Shown: positions 56,515 through 64,000 of the stretch, piece by piece
How positions within the stretch are numbered: the stretch's first letter is position 1
How the letters are laid out: each line of letters begins with the position of its first letter
Origin: Actinoallomurus vinaceus
Lineage (GTDB): Bacteria > Actinomycetota > Actinomycetes > Streptosporangiales > Streptosporangiaceae
Assembly (NCBI RefSeq): GCF_039542055.1
Contig: NZ_BAABHK010000021.1
Coordinates: 1-64,000, forward strand
Length of the DNA: 64,000 nt
Direction of reading: 5' to 3'
Notes under the pieces: generated by a model
The model's input: only the letters and a program-made list of their open reading frames with translations
What the model was told of the DNA's origin: nothing
Databases searched by the model: none
Position numbers and translations under genes: made by a program

Positions 56515-57488
56515 GCGACCGCTGGCGGCTGCTCGCCCTCCCGCCCCTCGGCGCCGAGCTGATCCATCACGTCTTCGACCCGCTCGGCGCCGACGTCGCC
56601 GTGCCCGCCGAGCGGACCCGCGACGCCCTGCACGCGGAGCTGGCCGACGCGGAGCTGGTCGTCGGCGACTTCACCGGCGAGCTCACGATCGACGCCACCG
56701 CCGTGGCGGCCGCCCCGCACCTGGCGTTCGTGCAGATGCCGTCCGTCGGGGTGGACGCCATCGACGTCGACGCGCTGACCGCCGCCGGGGTACCCGTGGC
56801 CAACACGGCCGGGGCGAACGCCCGGTCGGTGGCCGAGTGGGCGCTGAGCGCCGCGCTGGACCTGTCCCGGCAGCTGTCGTGGGCGGACCGGCGCATGCGC
56901 GAAGGCGGCTGGCCGCAGCTGGAGGCCGCCGCGCGCGGCTCGGACGAGCTGGCGAACCGGCGGGTCGGCGTGCTCGGCATGGGCGCGATCGGCACGGAGG
57001 CGGCGCGGCTGTTCGAGGCGCTCGGCTGCCAGGTCGCGTACTGGTCGCGGCGGCGCCGGGACACCGGCGTCTACAAGGAGATCGACGACCTGCTGGCCGG
57101 CTCCGACATCGCCGTCGTCTGCCTGCCGCGCACTCGGGAGACCGTCGGCCTGCTCGACTCCCGGCGGCTCGCGCTGCTGCCGGCGGGCGCCTTCCTGGTC
57201 AACGTGGCGCGGGGCGGCGTCGCGCCGGACGCCGACGTGCTCGCCGCGCTGGAGAGCGGCCGGCTGGCCGGAGCGGCGCTCGACGTCTTCGAGGACGAGC
57301 CCCTGCCCGCCGATCACCCGTTCCGGCGGCATGAGAACGTCCTGCTGTCCCCGCACGCGGCGGGCTCGACCCGGCAGTCGCAGCTGAACATCATCACGGC
57401 CGTGATCGACAACATCCGGGCGGCGGTCGATGGCCGCCCGGTGGCGAACGTCGTCAACGGCCTCGACCCGCTGATCCGCCGCCGTTAG
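56511..57488 (+). CDS. D-isomer-specific 2-hydroxyacid dehydrogenase
   Basis: 325 residues. NAD-binding Rossmann motif VGVLGMGAIGTEAARLFEALGC near residue 155. Catalytic triad: Arg in NVARGGVAPDADVL, Glu in DVFEDEPLPADHPF, His in LSPHAAGSTRQSQLN. N-terminal half of the catalytic domain contains VQMPSVGVDAIDVDAL and VANTAGANARSVAEWAL. Substrate is unpredictable (glyoxylate, phosphoglycerate-type and others). Coupled to the cyclo-ligase by ATGA overlap. Confidence 0.9.
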   Translation: MSDRWRLLALPPLGAELIHHVFDPLGADVAVPAERTRDALHAELADAELVVGDFTGELTIDATAVAAAPHLAFVQMPSVGVDAIDVDALTAAGVPVANTAGANARSVAEWALSAALDLSRQLSWADRRMREGGWPQLEAAARGSDELANRRVGVLGMGAIGTEAARLFEALGCQVAYWSRRRRDTGVYKEIDDLLAGSDIAVVCLPRTRETVGLLDSRRLALLPAGAFLVNVARGGVAPDADVLAALESGRLAGAALDVFEDEPLPADHPFRRHENVLLSPHAAGSTRQSQLNIITAVIDNIRAAVDGRPVANVVNGLDPLIRRR

Positions 57489-57557
57489 GACACGCGTCCC
57501 GGGCCCCTGAGGCCCTGACCGTGGGCCGACGGCCGACACGCGAACACCTATCCCCGT

Positions 57558-57580
57558 GGTCGCGCGGATTCCGCGCGACC
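57558..57580 (+). terminator. Terminator hairpin after the dehydrogenase gene
   Basis: ggtcgcgcgg (57558-57567), loop att, ccgcgcgacc (57571-57580): a perfect 10-bp stem 70 bases after the stop and before the antiporter gene. Confidence 0.65.
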
Positions 57581-57675
57581 GCGTTTCCGGGAACGGCGCC
57601 CGGTCTCCGCACCGGGAGAGGCCGCACCCACCACTCGTGACCGGTTGTGAGAAAGTCCTGATCAAGGGGGTGTCG

Positions 57676-59157
57676 GTGAAACTCGACCTGTGGCTGCTGC
57701 TCGGCTCGGTCGTGGTCATCGCGGCGATCGTGGCGGTGCGCGTGGCGCACCGGAGTGGGCTGCCGAGCCTGCTCCTGTACCTCGCGCTCGGCCTGCTGCT
57801 CGGCGAGGCGGGGTTCGGCATCCGTTTCGACGACATGGCGGTCGCCGAGACCCTGGGCCTGGCGGCGCTGGTCCTCATCCTGGCCGAAGGCGGGCTCACC
57901 ACCCGCTGGTCGGCCGTACGGCCGGGCGTGCCGGCCGCGCTCTCGCTGTCGATCGTGGGCACGGCGGTCAGCATCGTGGTGGTCGCGGCGGCGGCGCACT
58001 GGCTCGTGGGCATCGAGTGGCGCCTGGCGTTTCTGCTGGGGGCCGTGCTCGCCCCGACCGACGCGGCCGCGGTCTTCTCCGTGCTGCGGCGGCTGCCGCT
58101 GCCCGAACGCCTGACCGGGGTGCTCGAGGCCGAGTCGGGCCTCAACGACGCGCCGGTCGTCATCCTCGTCCTCGCCCTGAGCGCCCACCACGCGCCGACG
58201 CCGCTGCTCATGGCGGTCGAGCTGGTCTACGAGCTGGCCGTCGGCGCGGTGATCGGCCTGGTGATCGGCCGGGTCGGCGCGTACGCCCTGCGCCGGGCGG
58301 CGCTGCCCGCGTCGGGCCTGTACCCGATCGCGGTGCTGTCGCTGACCGTCGGCGCGTACGGCGCGGCGTCGATGGCGCACGCCAGCGGGTTCCTCGCGAC
58401 GTACCTGTCGGCCCTGGTACTCGGCAACAGCCCGCTGCCGCACCGCCCGGCCACCCGGGGGTTCGCCGAGGGGCTCGCGTGGCTGGCCCAGATCGGGCTG
58501 TTCATCATGCTCGGCCTGCTCGACTCGCCGCGGGAGCTGCCCGCGCAGATCGGGGCGGCCTTGATCTGCGGCTTCGTGCTGGTGCTGGTGGCCCGGCCGC
58601 TTTCGGTGCTGGTCTCCACGCCGTTCTTCGGAATCGACTGGCGCGAGAAGGCGTTCCTGTCGTGGGCGGGGCTGCGCGGCGCGGTGCCGATCGTGCTGGC
58701 CACCATCCCGGCGTCGGCCGGGGTGCCCGGGGCGCGGGCGCTGTTCGCGCAGGTGTTCATCGTCGTGGTGGTCTTCACCCTGCTGCAGGGGCCGACGCTG
58801 GCGTCGTTCGCCCGGCTGCTGAAGGTGACCATCCCCGACCGCGCCCGGGAGATCGACATCGAGGCGGCCCCCTTGGAGGAGCTGCACGCCGACCTGCTGG
58901 AGATCCGGATCCCGCCGGACTCCCACCTCAACGGCGTGGAGATCTTCGAGCTGCGCCTACCCGAGGGAGCGGTGATCACCCTCGTCGTACGGGAGGGCAG
59001 CAGCTTCGTGCCGGGCCCCGACACGGCCCTGCAGGCGGGCGACGAGCTGTTGGTCGTGGCCACGAGCGCCGCCCGCCCCGCGGCCGAACGCCGACTGCGC
59101 GCCGTCAGCCGGCGTGGGAAGCTGGCCGGCTGGTACGGCGAGCGGGGCGAACAGTGA
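57676..59157 (+). CDS. CPA1 cation/proton antiporter with TrkA-C domain (NhaP2/CvrA-like)
   Basis: 493 residues; GTG at 57676 with AAGGGGG 5 bases upstream. Twelve or so membrane segments. The antiporter core shows LILAEGGLTTRW, GAVLAPTDAAAVFSVLRRLPLPERL with the ion-binding Asp, VLEAESGLNDAPVVILVLAL, and WAGLRGAVPIVLATIP. The C-terminal 100 residues form a TrkA-C-type cytoplasmic domain (LHADLLEIRIPPDSHLNGVEIFEL, LQAGDELLVVATS). Likely K+/H+ exchange. Its downstream neighbour FmdB is probably transcribed separately. Confidence 0.92.
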   Translation: MKLDLWLLLGSVVVIAAIVAVRVAHRSGLPSLLLYLALGLLLGEAGFGIRFDDMAVAETLGLAALVLILAEGGLTTRWSAVRPGVPAALSLSIVGTAVSIVVVAAAAHWLVGIEWRLAFLLGAVLAPTDAAAVFSVLRRLPLPERLTGVLEAESGLNDAPVVILVLALSAHHAPTPLLMAVELVYELAVGAVIGLVIGRVGAYALRRAALPASGLYPIAVLSLTVGAYGAASMAHASGFLATYLSALVLGNSPLPHRPATRGFAEGLAWLAQIGLFIMLGLLDSPRELPAQIGAALICGFVLVLVARPLSVLVSTPFFGIDWREKAFLSWAGLRGAVPIVLATIPASAGVPGARALFAQVFIVVVVFTLLQGPTLASFARLLKVTIPDRAREIDIEAAPLEELHADLLEIRIPPDSHLNGVEIFELRLPEGAVITLVVREGSSFVPGPDTALQAGDELLVVATSAARPAAERRLRAVSRRGKLAGWYGERGEQ

Positions 59158-59252
59158 GCGTGGGCGGCGGGAATGTTCGGGCGCCCGGTAGCATTAGCAG
59201 TCATTGAGTGAGAGTGCCAGTCCCGAGGGCTGTGTACAGCTAGGAGGAACTC

Positions 59253-59597
59253 GTGCCGACGTATCAGTACGCGTGCACCGAATGCGGTGAGCCTCTGGAG
59301 GTCGTGCAGAAGTTCAGCGACGACGCGCTGACCGAGTGCCCCGCGTGCGGCGGGCGTCTGCGCAAGGTGTTCTCCGCTGCCGCGATCGTGTTCAAGGGCT
59401 CGGGCTTCTACCGCACGGACAGCCGCAGCGGTGCGACCACCTCGTCCAGCGGTTCGGCGAAGAAGAGCGAGCCCGCCAAGACCGAGGCGAAGAAGGAGTC
59501 GGCGTCTTCCTCCGAGTCTTCCGGCTCTTCTAGCTCCTCGAGTTCTTCGAGTTCGTCCGGTTCCTCGGGCTCATCGTCCGGCGAGAAGGTCGCCTGA
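59253..59597 (+). CDS. FmdB-type zinc-ribbon protein with serine-rich tail
   Basis: 114 residues; GTG at 59253 with AGGAGG 5 bases upstream. PTYQYACTECGEPLEVVQKF and ECPACGGRLRKVFSAAAIVFKGSGFYRTD form the FmdB zinc ribbon (Cys pairs at about residues 8/11 and 29/32). Residues 70-108 are almost only Ser and Gly. It matches Rv0991c of M. tuberculosis in architecture and position; that protein is an Hsp70-interacting, redox-responsive chaperone. Confidence 0.9.
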   Translation: MPTYQYACTECGEPLEVVQKFSDDALTECPACGGRLRKVFSAAAIVFKGSGFYRTDSRSGATTSSSGSAKKSEPAKTEAKKESASSSESSGSSSSSSSSSSSGSSGSSSGEKVA

Positions 59598-59636
59598 CCT
59601 GGCACCGGCAGGTGCCCTCAAGTGTGAAGGACATGC

Positions 59637-59702
59637 GCAACGGGCCCCGCGGGTCGTGCTACTCAGTGACTTCGATCACGGCAGCCACCGGGGGCCCGTT
59701 GC
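59637..59702. terminator. Long-loop hairpin between FmdB and MMPL genes
   Basis: gcaacgggcccc (59637-59648) and ggggcccgttgc (59691-59702) form a perfect 12-bp stem around a 42-base loop, between two convergent genes. A smaller hairpin, ggcacc/ggtgcc (59601-59616), precedes it. Confidence 0.6.
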
Positions 59703-59709
59703 GACCTGA

Positions 59710-61803
59710 TCAGCGAACGGTCTGCGGCAGCGGCCGTTCACCCGATTCGAGCGGCCGGTCCCCCGCCGCGTAGCCCGGCCACCAGATCCGCCGGCCGACG
59801 TCGTACGCCAGCGCCGGGACCAGCAGCGACCGGATCAGCAGGCTGTCGAGCAGCACGCCGAAGGCCACCGCGAAGGCCATCTCCACCGTTCCGGTCACCG
59901 GCAGGGTCGCCAGTGCCGCGAACGTCGCGGCCAGCACCACCCCGGCCGACGTGATCACACCGCCGGTCACCGTGAGCCCGCGCAGTACGCCGCGCCGCGT
60001 GCCCAGCCGCTGCGACTCCTCACGCACCCGCGTCATGAGGAAGATGTTGTAGTCGACGCCGAGGGCGACCAGGAACAGGAAGATCTGCAGCGGGAACCCG
60101 GAATCGGCGCCCTCGAAGCCGAACACGTGTCTGAACACCAGCCCGCAGACCCCGAGCGACGCGGCGAACGACAGCACCACGGTCGCCATCAGCAGCACCG
60201 GCGCGACGACGGCCCGCAGCAGCAGGGCCAGGATCACGAACACGACGGCGAGGATGATCGGGATGATCACCTTGTTGTCGTGCGCGGCGGCGCGCTGGGT
60301 GTCGAGGTTGACGGCGGTGTTCCCGCCGACCTTGGCGCCCAGGGGCCGTACGGCGGTGCGCAGCCGGTCGACCGTGTCGCGCGCCGCCTGCGTGTCCGCC
60401 GCGCTGGACAGCGTCGCCTCGTACTGCTCGTAGCCCCCGAGGGCGACCGGTGCGCTCACCTCGGACACCCCGGGCGTACGGGCGATCACGGCCCTGAGGC
60501 CGGGACCGCGCGGGCCGATCACGACCGCCGGGCTGCCGGCCCCGGCCGGGAAGTGCCGCGCCATCACCCGCTCGCCCACCACCGAGTCGGGCGTGCCGAC
60601 GAACTGGCCGGCGTTGGACACCGGCCCGGCCTTCAGCGAGAGCATGCCGAACGCCAGCGCGGCGAGCACCAGCGCGCCGCCGACCGAGATCACGCGCGGC
60701 CGGGCGCTGACGAACCCCGCGACACGGGCCCAGACGCCGTGCTCCTTCTCCAGCGCGTCGGGCTCGGCGACGTACCGGGCGTCGTACCGGGGCACCGCCG
60801 GCCAGAACACCCGGCGCGGCAGGGTCGCGAGCAGGGCGGGCAGCAGCGTCGTCATGGCGGCGAGCGCGCAGACGACGCCGACCGCCGCGACCGGGCCGAG
60901 GCCGCTGGTGGAGTTGAGTTCGGCGACGAGCAGGCACAGCAGGGCGAGCGTGACCGTGGCGGCGCTGGCGAGGACGGCGGGTCCCGCACGGCGCAGCGCG
61001 AGCCGCATCGCCTCGTGCCGGTCCTCATGCCGGTGCAGTTCCTCCCGGTAGCGGGCGATGAGCAGGAGCGCGTAGTCCGTGCCCACGCCGAAGACCAGCA
61101 CCGCCAGGATTCCGGTGCTCTGGCTGTTGACGGTGAGCCCCGCCTCGGCCAGGAGGTAGACGAGCCCCTGCGACAGCATGTACGCCGAGCCGACCGCGAA
61201 CAGCGGGACGATCCACAGGAACGGGCTGCGGTACGTCAGCAGCAGCATGACGATCACCACGCCCAGCGTGACGAACAGCAGCGTGCCGTCGATCTCCTTG
61301 AAGACCCCGATCAGGTCCGACATCGTGCCGCCCGGTCCGGTCACCCGGACGTCCAGCCCGGCGGGCGGGCCGCGCTCGACCACCTTCCGGACCTCGTCGA
61401 TGGCGGTGAGGACGACGTCCCCGTCCCCCTGGATCGGGACGAGCAGCTGCATCGCCTCGCCGTCCCGTGACGTGATCGGGCCGGCCACCGGCCCGATGTG
61501 CGGCACGCCCTTCAGGCGCTCGGCCACCGACCGCGCGGACGCCACGTCCTGCGCGGTGACGCCGCCGCGCCGCTCGTACGCCACGACGGTGAGCATCCCG
61601 TCCTCATGGTGCAGCCTCTTCTGCAGCTTGATGACCTGGGTGGCCTCGGCGCCGCCGGGCAGGTAGGCGTCGGCATTGTTCTTCGTGGCTCCCTGCAGCC
61701 TGCCCCCGAGGGCACCGCCGACCATCAGCAGGATGAGCCAGGTTGCGAGGACGACCCACTTGGTACGGCGGCCGGCGGGGAGTCCGGCCAGTCGGCTGGG
61801 CAT
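59710..61803 (-). CDS. MMPL-family RND transporter
   Basis: 697 residues; ATG at 61803 with GGGAAGG 6 bases upstream. Twelve membrane helices in two halves, each starting with one helix followed by a large extracytoplasmic loop. Motifs: LPGGAEATQVIKLQKRL, LAVLVFGVGTDYALLLIARYREEL (first proton-relay segment with Asp-Tyr), and FLFLVALGVDYNIFLMTRVREES (second). Exports lipids or drugs using proton motive force. The palindromic operator upstream implies TetR/MarR-type control, but the regulator gene is not adjacent. Confidence 0.92.
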   Translation of the reverse strand: MPSRLAGLPAGRRTKWVVLATWLILLMVGGALGGRLQGATKNNADAYLPGGAEATQVIKLQKRLHHEDGMLTVVAYERRGGVTAQDVASARSVAERLKGVPHIGPVAGPITSRDGEAMQLLVPIQGDGDVVLTAIDEVRKVVERGPPAGLDVRVTGPGGTMSDLIGVFKEIDGTLLFVTLGVVIVMLLLTYRSPFLWIVPLFAVGSAYMLSQGLVYLLAEAGLTVNSQSTGILAVLVFGVGTDYALLLIARYREELHRHEDRHEAMRLALRRAGPAVLASAATVTLALLCLLVAELNSTSGLGPVAAVGVVCALAAMTTLLPALLATLPRRVFWPAVPRYDARYVAEPDALEKEHGVWARVAGFVSARPRVISVGGALVLAALAFGMLSLKAGPVSNAGQFVGTPDSVVGERVMARHFPAGAGSPAVVIGPRGPGLRAVIARTPGVSEVSAPVALGGYEQYEATLSSAADTQAARDTVDRLRTAVRPLGAKVGGNTAVNLDTQRAAAHDNKVIIPIILAVVFVILALLLRAVVAPVLLMATVVLSFAASLGVCGLVFRHVFGFEGADSGFPLQIFLFLVALGVDYNIFLMTRVREESQRLGTRRGVLRGLTVTGGVITSAGVVLAATFAALATLPVTGTVEMAFAVAFGVLLDSLLIRSLLVPALAYDVGRRIWWPGYAAGDRPLESGERPLPQTVR

Positions 61804-61823
61804 GGTTCACCTTCCCGGAAACG

Positions 61824-61885
61824 CGACATGTCTTCTCTGATTAAGAGAAGATATTACGCGTCTGCTCGATAGACAAGACATATCG
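61824..61885. promoter_or_regulatory. Nested palindromes in the MMPL-mtnP divergent promoter region
   Basis: Inner: tcttctct (61831-61838), spacer gatta, agagaaga (61844-61851). Outer: cgacatgtctt (61824-61834) and aagacatatcg (61875-61885), related by inversion with one mismatch. They are AT-rich within GC-rich DNA and begin 21 bases before the MMPL start, so they overlap its probable promoter. Confidence 0.65.
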
Positions 61886-61978
61886 CGAGTCGGGTATGAG
61901 TCGTGGCCGCCGGAAGTTGTCCACAGGCTGTGGGGGCGCTCTCGCGGGGCGTCGAGGCGGACGGCTAGGGTCCGGCTC

Positions 61979-62776
61979 ATGCATGCAGAGATCGGCGTGA
62001 TCGGCGGGTCCGGCTTCTACTCCTTCCTCGACGACGTCGAGGAGATCCAGGTGGACACCCCGTACGGCCCGCCCAGCGACTCCATCGCCCTGGCCACGGT
62101 GGCCGGCCGCCGGGTGGCGTTCCTGCCGCGGCACGGCCGCGACCACCGCTACCCCCCGCACAAGATCCCCTACCGGGCCAACCTCTGGGCCCTGCGCTCC
62201 CTGGGCGTCCAGCAGGTCGTGGCCCCGAGCGCGGTGGGCTCCCTCGTCCCGGAGTACGGCCCCGGCACGCTCGCCGTCCCCGACCAGCTCGTCGACCGCA
62301 CCAGCGGCCGCGCGCAGACCTACTACGACACCGGCGCCGTGCACGTCGCGTTCGCCGACCCCTACTGCCCGCGCGGGCGTCGCACGGTGGTGGAGGCCGC
62401 CCAGGGGGCCGGCTGGCAGCCGGTCGACGGCGGCACGCTGGTCGTGATCGAAGGGCCGCGCTTCTCGACGCGGGCCGAGTCCCGGTGGTTCGCCGCGCAG
62501 GGCTGGACCCTCGTCGGCATGACCGGCCATCCCGAGGCCGTCCTCGCCCGCGAGCTGGCCCTCTGCTACATCCCGGCCAGCCTGGTCACCGACCTCGACG
62601 CCGGCGTCGAGGAGGGCGCGGGCGTGACCCACGAGGAGGTGCTCCGCGTCTTCGCGCAGAACGTCGACCGCCTGCGCGACCTCGTCATCGACATCGTCGG
62701 CGCGCTGTCCGCCGAGCGCGACTGCCCCTGCCCGCACGCCCTCGACGGCTTGAAACTCCCCATCGAGCTGCCGTGA
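61979..62776 (+). CDS. mtnP: S-methyl-5'-thioadenosine phosphorylase
   Basis: 265 residues. Cleaves MTA to adenine and 5-methylthioribose-1-phosphate in methionine salvage. IGVIGGSGFYSFLDDVEE, PRHGRDHRYPPHKIPYRANLWALRSLG, and VVIEGPRFSTRAESRWFAAQGWTLVGMTGHPEAVLARELALCY carry the phosphate and base site residues of the trimeric MTAP/PNP class. The CPCPHAL cysteines near the C-terminus are common in actinobacterial members. The SAF-domain gene follows 31 bases downstream. Confidence 0.92.
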   Translation: MHAEIGVIGGSGFYSFLDDVEEIQVDTPYGPPSDSIALATVAGRRVAFLPRHGRDHRYPPHKIPYRANLWALRSLGVQQVVAPSAVGSLVPEYGPGTLAVPDQLVDRTSGRAQTYYDTGAVHVAFADPYCPRGRRTVVEAAQGAGWQPVDGGTLVVIEGPRFSTRAESRWFAAQGWTLVGMTGHPEAVLARELALCYIPASLVTDLDAGVEEGAGVTHEEVLRVFAQNVDRLRDLVIDIVGALSAERDCPCPHALDGLKLPIELP

Positions 62777-62807
62777 CCACGGGCGGCCGGGCCGAGGGTG
62801 TCACCCG

Positions 62808-63389
62808 ATGAGGGCGCTGGTGAGCCGGCATCGCCGTCTCATCGCCGCGGGGCTCGCGGCCGGTGCGGCGGCGCTCGGCCTGGCCGCCGCGCGTCCGCAC
62901 CCGCGCGGCGTCCCGGTCCTCGTGGCCGCCCGCGACCTCCCGGCCGGCGCGACGCTGAGCACCTCCGATGTCGGCGTGCGCACCCTGCCCGCCCGCGCGG
63001 TTCCCGACGGCGCGGTGCGCCGGGCGGCCGGGCGCACCCTCACCGGGCCGATCCGCCGGGGCGAGCCGCTGACCGACGTACGGCTGCGCGGCGGCAGTCT
63101 GCTGGACGACGCCGCCCCCGGCACGGTGGCCATGCCGGTGCGGCTCGCCGACGCCGCCGTCGTGCGGCTGCTGCACGCCGGCGACCGTGTCGACCTCCTC
63201 GCCGCCCGCGCCGAAGGCCCGCTGCCGGCGCGCACGGTCGCGGCCGGAGTCCCGGTGGTCGCGGTGCCCCGGCCCGGCCCCGATCCCGACGAGGGAGCGC
63301 TCGTCGTGCTGCGCACCGGCCGCACGCAGGCGGCGGCCATCGCCCGCGCCGCCGTCGACTCCCGCCTGTCGGTCTCGATCGTCGGCTAG
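62808..63389 (+). CDS. SAF-domain (CpaB/RcpC-like) membrane-anchored protein
   Basis: 193 residues. One N-terminal membrane helix (LIAAGLAAGAAALGLAAA), then a SAF domain from residue 33 (VPVLVAARDLPAGATLSTSDVGVRTLPARAVPDGAV). The distal part, VAMPVRLADAAVVRLLHAGDRVDLLAA, resembles the RcpC/CpaB Flp-pilus assembly domain. The C-terminus is beta-rich (VSIVG end). In actinobacteria such a gene is commonly found near mscL and fmdB. Its role here is unknown. Confidence 0.8.
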   Translation: MRALVSRHRRLIAAGLAAGAAALGLAAARPHPRGVPVLVAARDLPAGATLSTSDVGVRTLPARAVPDGAVRRAAGRTLTGPIRRGEPLTDVRLRGGSLLDDAAPGTVAMPVRLADAAVVRLLHAGDRVDLLAARAEGPLPARTVAAGVPVVAVPRPGPDPDEGALVVLRTGRTQAAAIARAAVDSRLSVSIVG

Positions 63390-63406
63390 GGCGTGTCTGA
63401 CAAATC

Positions 63407-63594
63407 CCGTTCGTAGCGAGCGGCGTCCAGGCGGCGCCTCGCCGCGCTGTCGCCCCCACCCCTCGAAGACGTACAGGGACGGCTTCGCCGACCTCCGCGT
63501 CTCCGCGGGGACCCCGGGAGAAGCCGCCGACCAAAACCAGGCTGGCTCCCTCCCCCTTGCGAGGCACCACCTGGACACCGCTCGCTACGGACGG
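63407..63594. repeat. Long imperfect inverted repeat (structured element)
   Basis: Arm 1, 63407-63442, and arm 2, 63559-63594, are 36 bases each and complementary except at four positions; both contain cgtagcgagcgg or its complement. The interior has further pairing (cggcttc with gaagccg). It lies between the SAF-domain gene and the M15 peptidase gene. The 404-base gap 63390-63793 holds no gene I can support. Confidence 0.7.
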
Positions 63595-63793
63595 AGACTT
63601 CGAGACCGGCCCAAGTACGACAGACGCCCCGGCGGCATCGCGGGACCGCGAACGCGCCACCGTCGGCTCCCGAGCCCGCCTTCGGTCTCGGTCCGCCGAT
63701 CAGCGCGACGTTCCAGCGCCGCGAATCCACCGCCGATCGTTCGACCCGCCGATCCTCGCCGCCGAGCGTCCGACGGCTTGGTCTGAATGCGCC

Positions 63794-64000
63794 TCAGTCG
63801 CTGGCATCGGGGGTGTCCTCCTTGGTGTACTCCCAGTGCCACGGCTCGAAGGGGCTGCTGTAGGCCCACGACGGGTGGAAGAACTCGTACGTCTTCGAAT
63901 TGGCCTGGAGCCAGTTGAACTGCGCGGAGCCCTGGCTCTGCACGCCGCCGCACAGGTCGACGGCGGTGCCCCAGCCGTGGTTGCTGTGTCCCGGCACGGC
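63794..64000 (-). CDS. M15 family D-Ala-D-Ala carboxypeptidase, partial (3' end)
   Basis: The last 68 or so residues of a minus-strand gene that continues beyond the window. HSNHGWGTAVDLCGGVQ carries the zinc-binding His and Asp of VanY/DdcY-type M15 peptidases, and SSPFEPWHWEY supplies the catalytic Glu and second zinc His. The short acidic tail ends the protein. By family it trims stem peptides of peptidoglycan outside the cell. The N-terminus and signal peptide are not visible. Confidence 0.85.
   Translation of the reverse strand, partial: AVPGHSNHGWGTAVDLCGGVQSQGSAQFNWLQANSKTYEFFHPSWAYSSPFEPWHWEYTKEDTPDASD

Noticed and set aside
63040..63730. Minus-strand frames in and below the SAF-domain gene
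   Set aside because: Arg/Gly-rich sequence derived from the GC-rich inverted repeat and from the reverse of the SAF gene; no motif.

Overview
The window is high-GC actinobacterial chromosome, most probably from the Streptosporangiales / Thermomonosporaceae neighbourhood. That placement is an inference from the mix of genes; no rRNA is present. The backbone follows the gene order of the Mycobacterium tuberculosis Rv0991c-Rv1011 region: ispE-rsmA-tatD-metG and rsmI/pmt on the left, sepX-like/rimJ/moaB/moaC/moeA/galU/5-FTHF cyclo-ligase/FmdB on the right. Accessory blocks have been inserted into this backbone. rpfB, which sits between tatD and ksgA (rsmA) in M. tuberculosis, is missing here.

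Layout. 0-10 kb: an AT-richer accessory region related to type VII secretion (ESX). It has two minus-strand operons encoding WXG100-like proteins, YbaB-like small proteins, a lipoprotein, an SseB-like protein, a mycosin protease, a glycine-zipper WXG protein and small membrane proteins, plus a truncated GNAT and a frameshifted WD40 relic. No EccB/C/D/E component lies in the window. 10.2-14.7 kb: ispE, rsmA, tatD and metG, tightly packed. 14.8-21.4 kb: an ECF sigma factor with a membrane-anchored partner, and a GT2 glycosyltransferase flanked by two paralogous polytopic glycosyltransferase-like proteins. 21.5-25.4 kb: rsmI, divergent from pmt (protein O-mannosyltransferase), and a CorA-family transporter with a GEN signature. 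25.4-30.4 kb: assorted accessory genes, including an ECF42/DGPF pair, a Uma2 nuclease-like gene and a threonine dehydratase with a nearby relic of a second copy.

30.3-42.1 kb is a cell-envelope polymer region: a GT4 glycosyltransferase, a GT2-TagF-like teichoic-acid polymerase, a response regulator and histidine kinase, and three tandem LCP-family proteins that could attach the polymer to peptidoglycan. 42.6-50.7 kb is a patchwork of small genes (EF-hand, DUF1905, two VOC proteins, STAND ATPase, SUKH protein) that ends with a tyrosine-recombinase relic, two related terminators and tRNA-Ala(CGC).

50.9-59.6 kb is the molybdenum-cofactor/galU block. Between moeA and moaC are three 68-bp tandem repeats. 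Each encodes a 23-residue mini-ORF with its own Shine-Dalgarno sequence, joined to its neighbours by ATGA stop/start overlaps, so the array forms an uninterrupted translational chain from moeA to moaC. Between moaC and moaB is a second set of decayed repeats resembling the start of moaB. These are the most unusual features of the window. 59.7-64 kb holds an MMPL transporter under a palindromic operator, mtnP, a SAF-domain protein, a long structured inverted repeat, and the 3' part of an M15 peptidase gene cut by the window edge.
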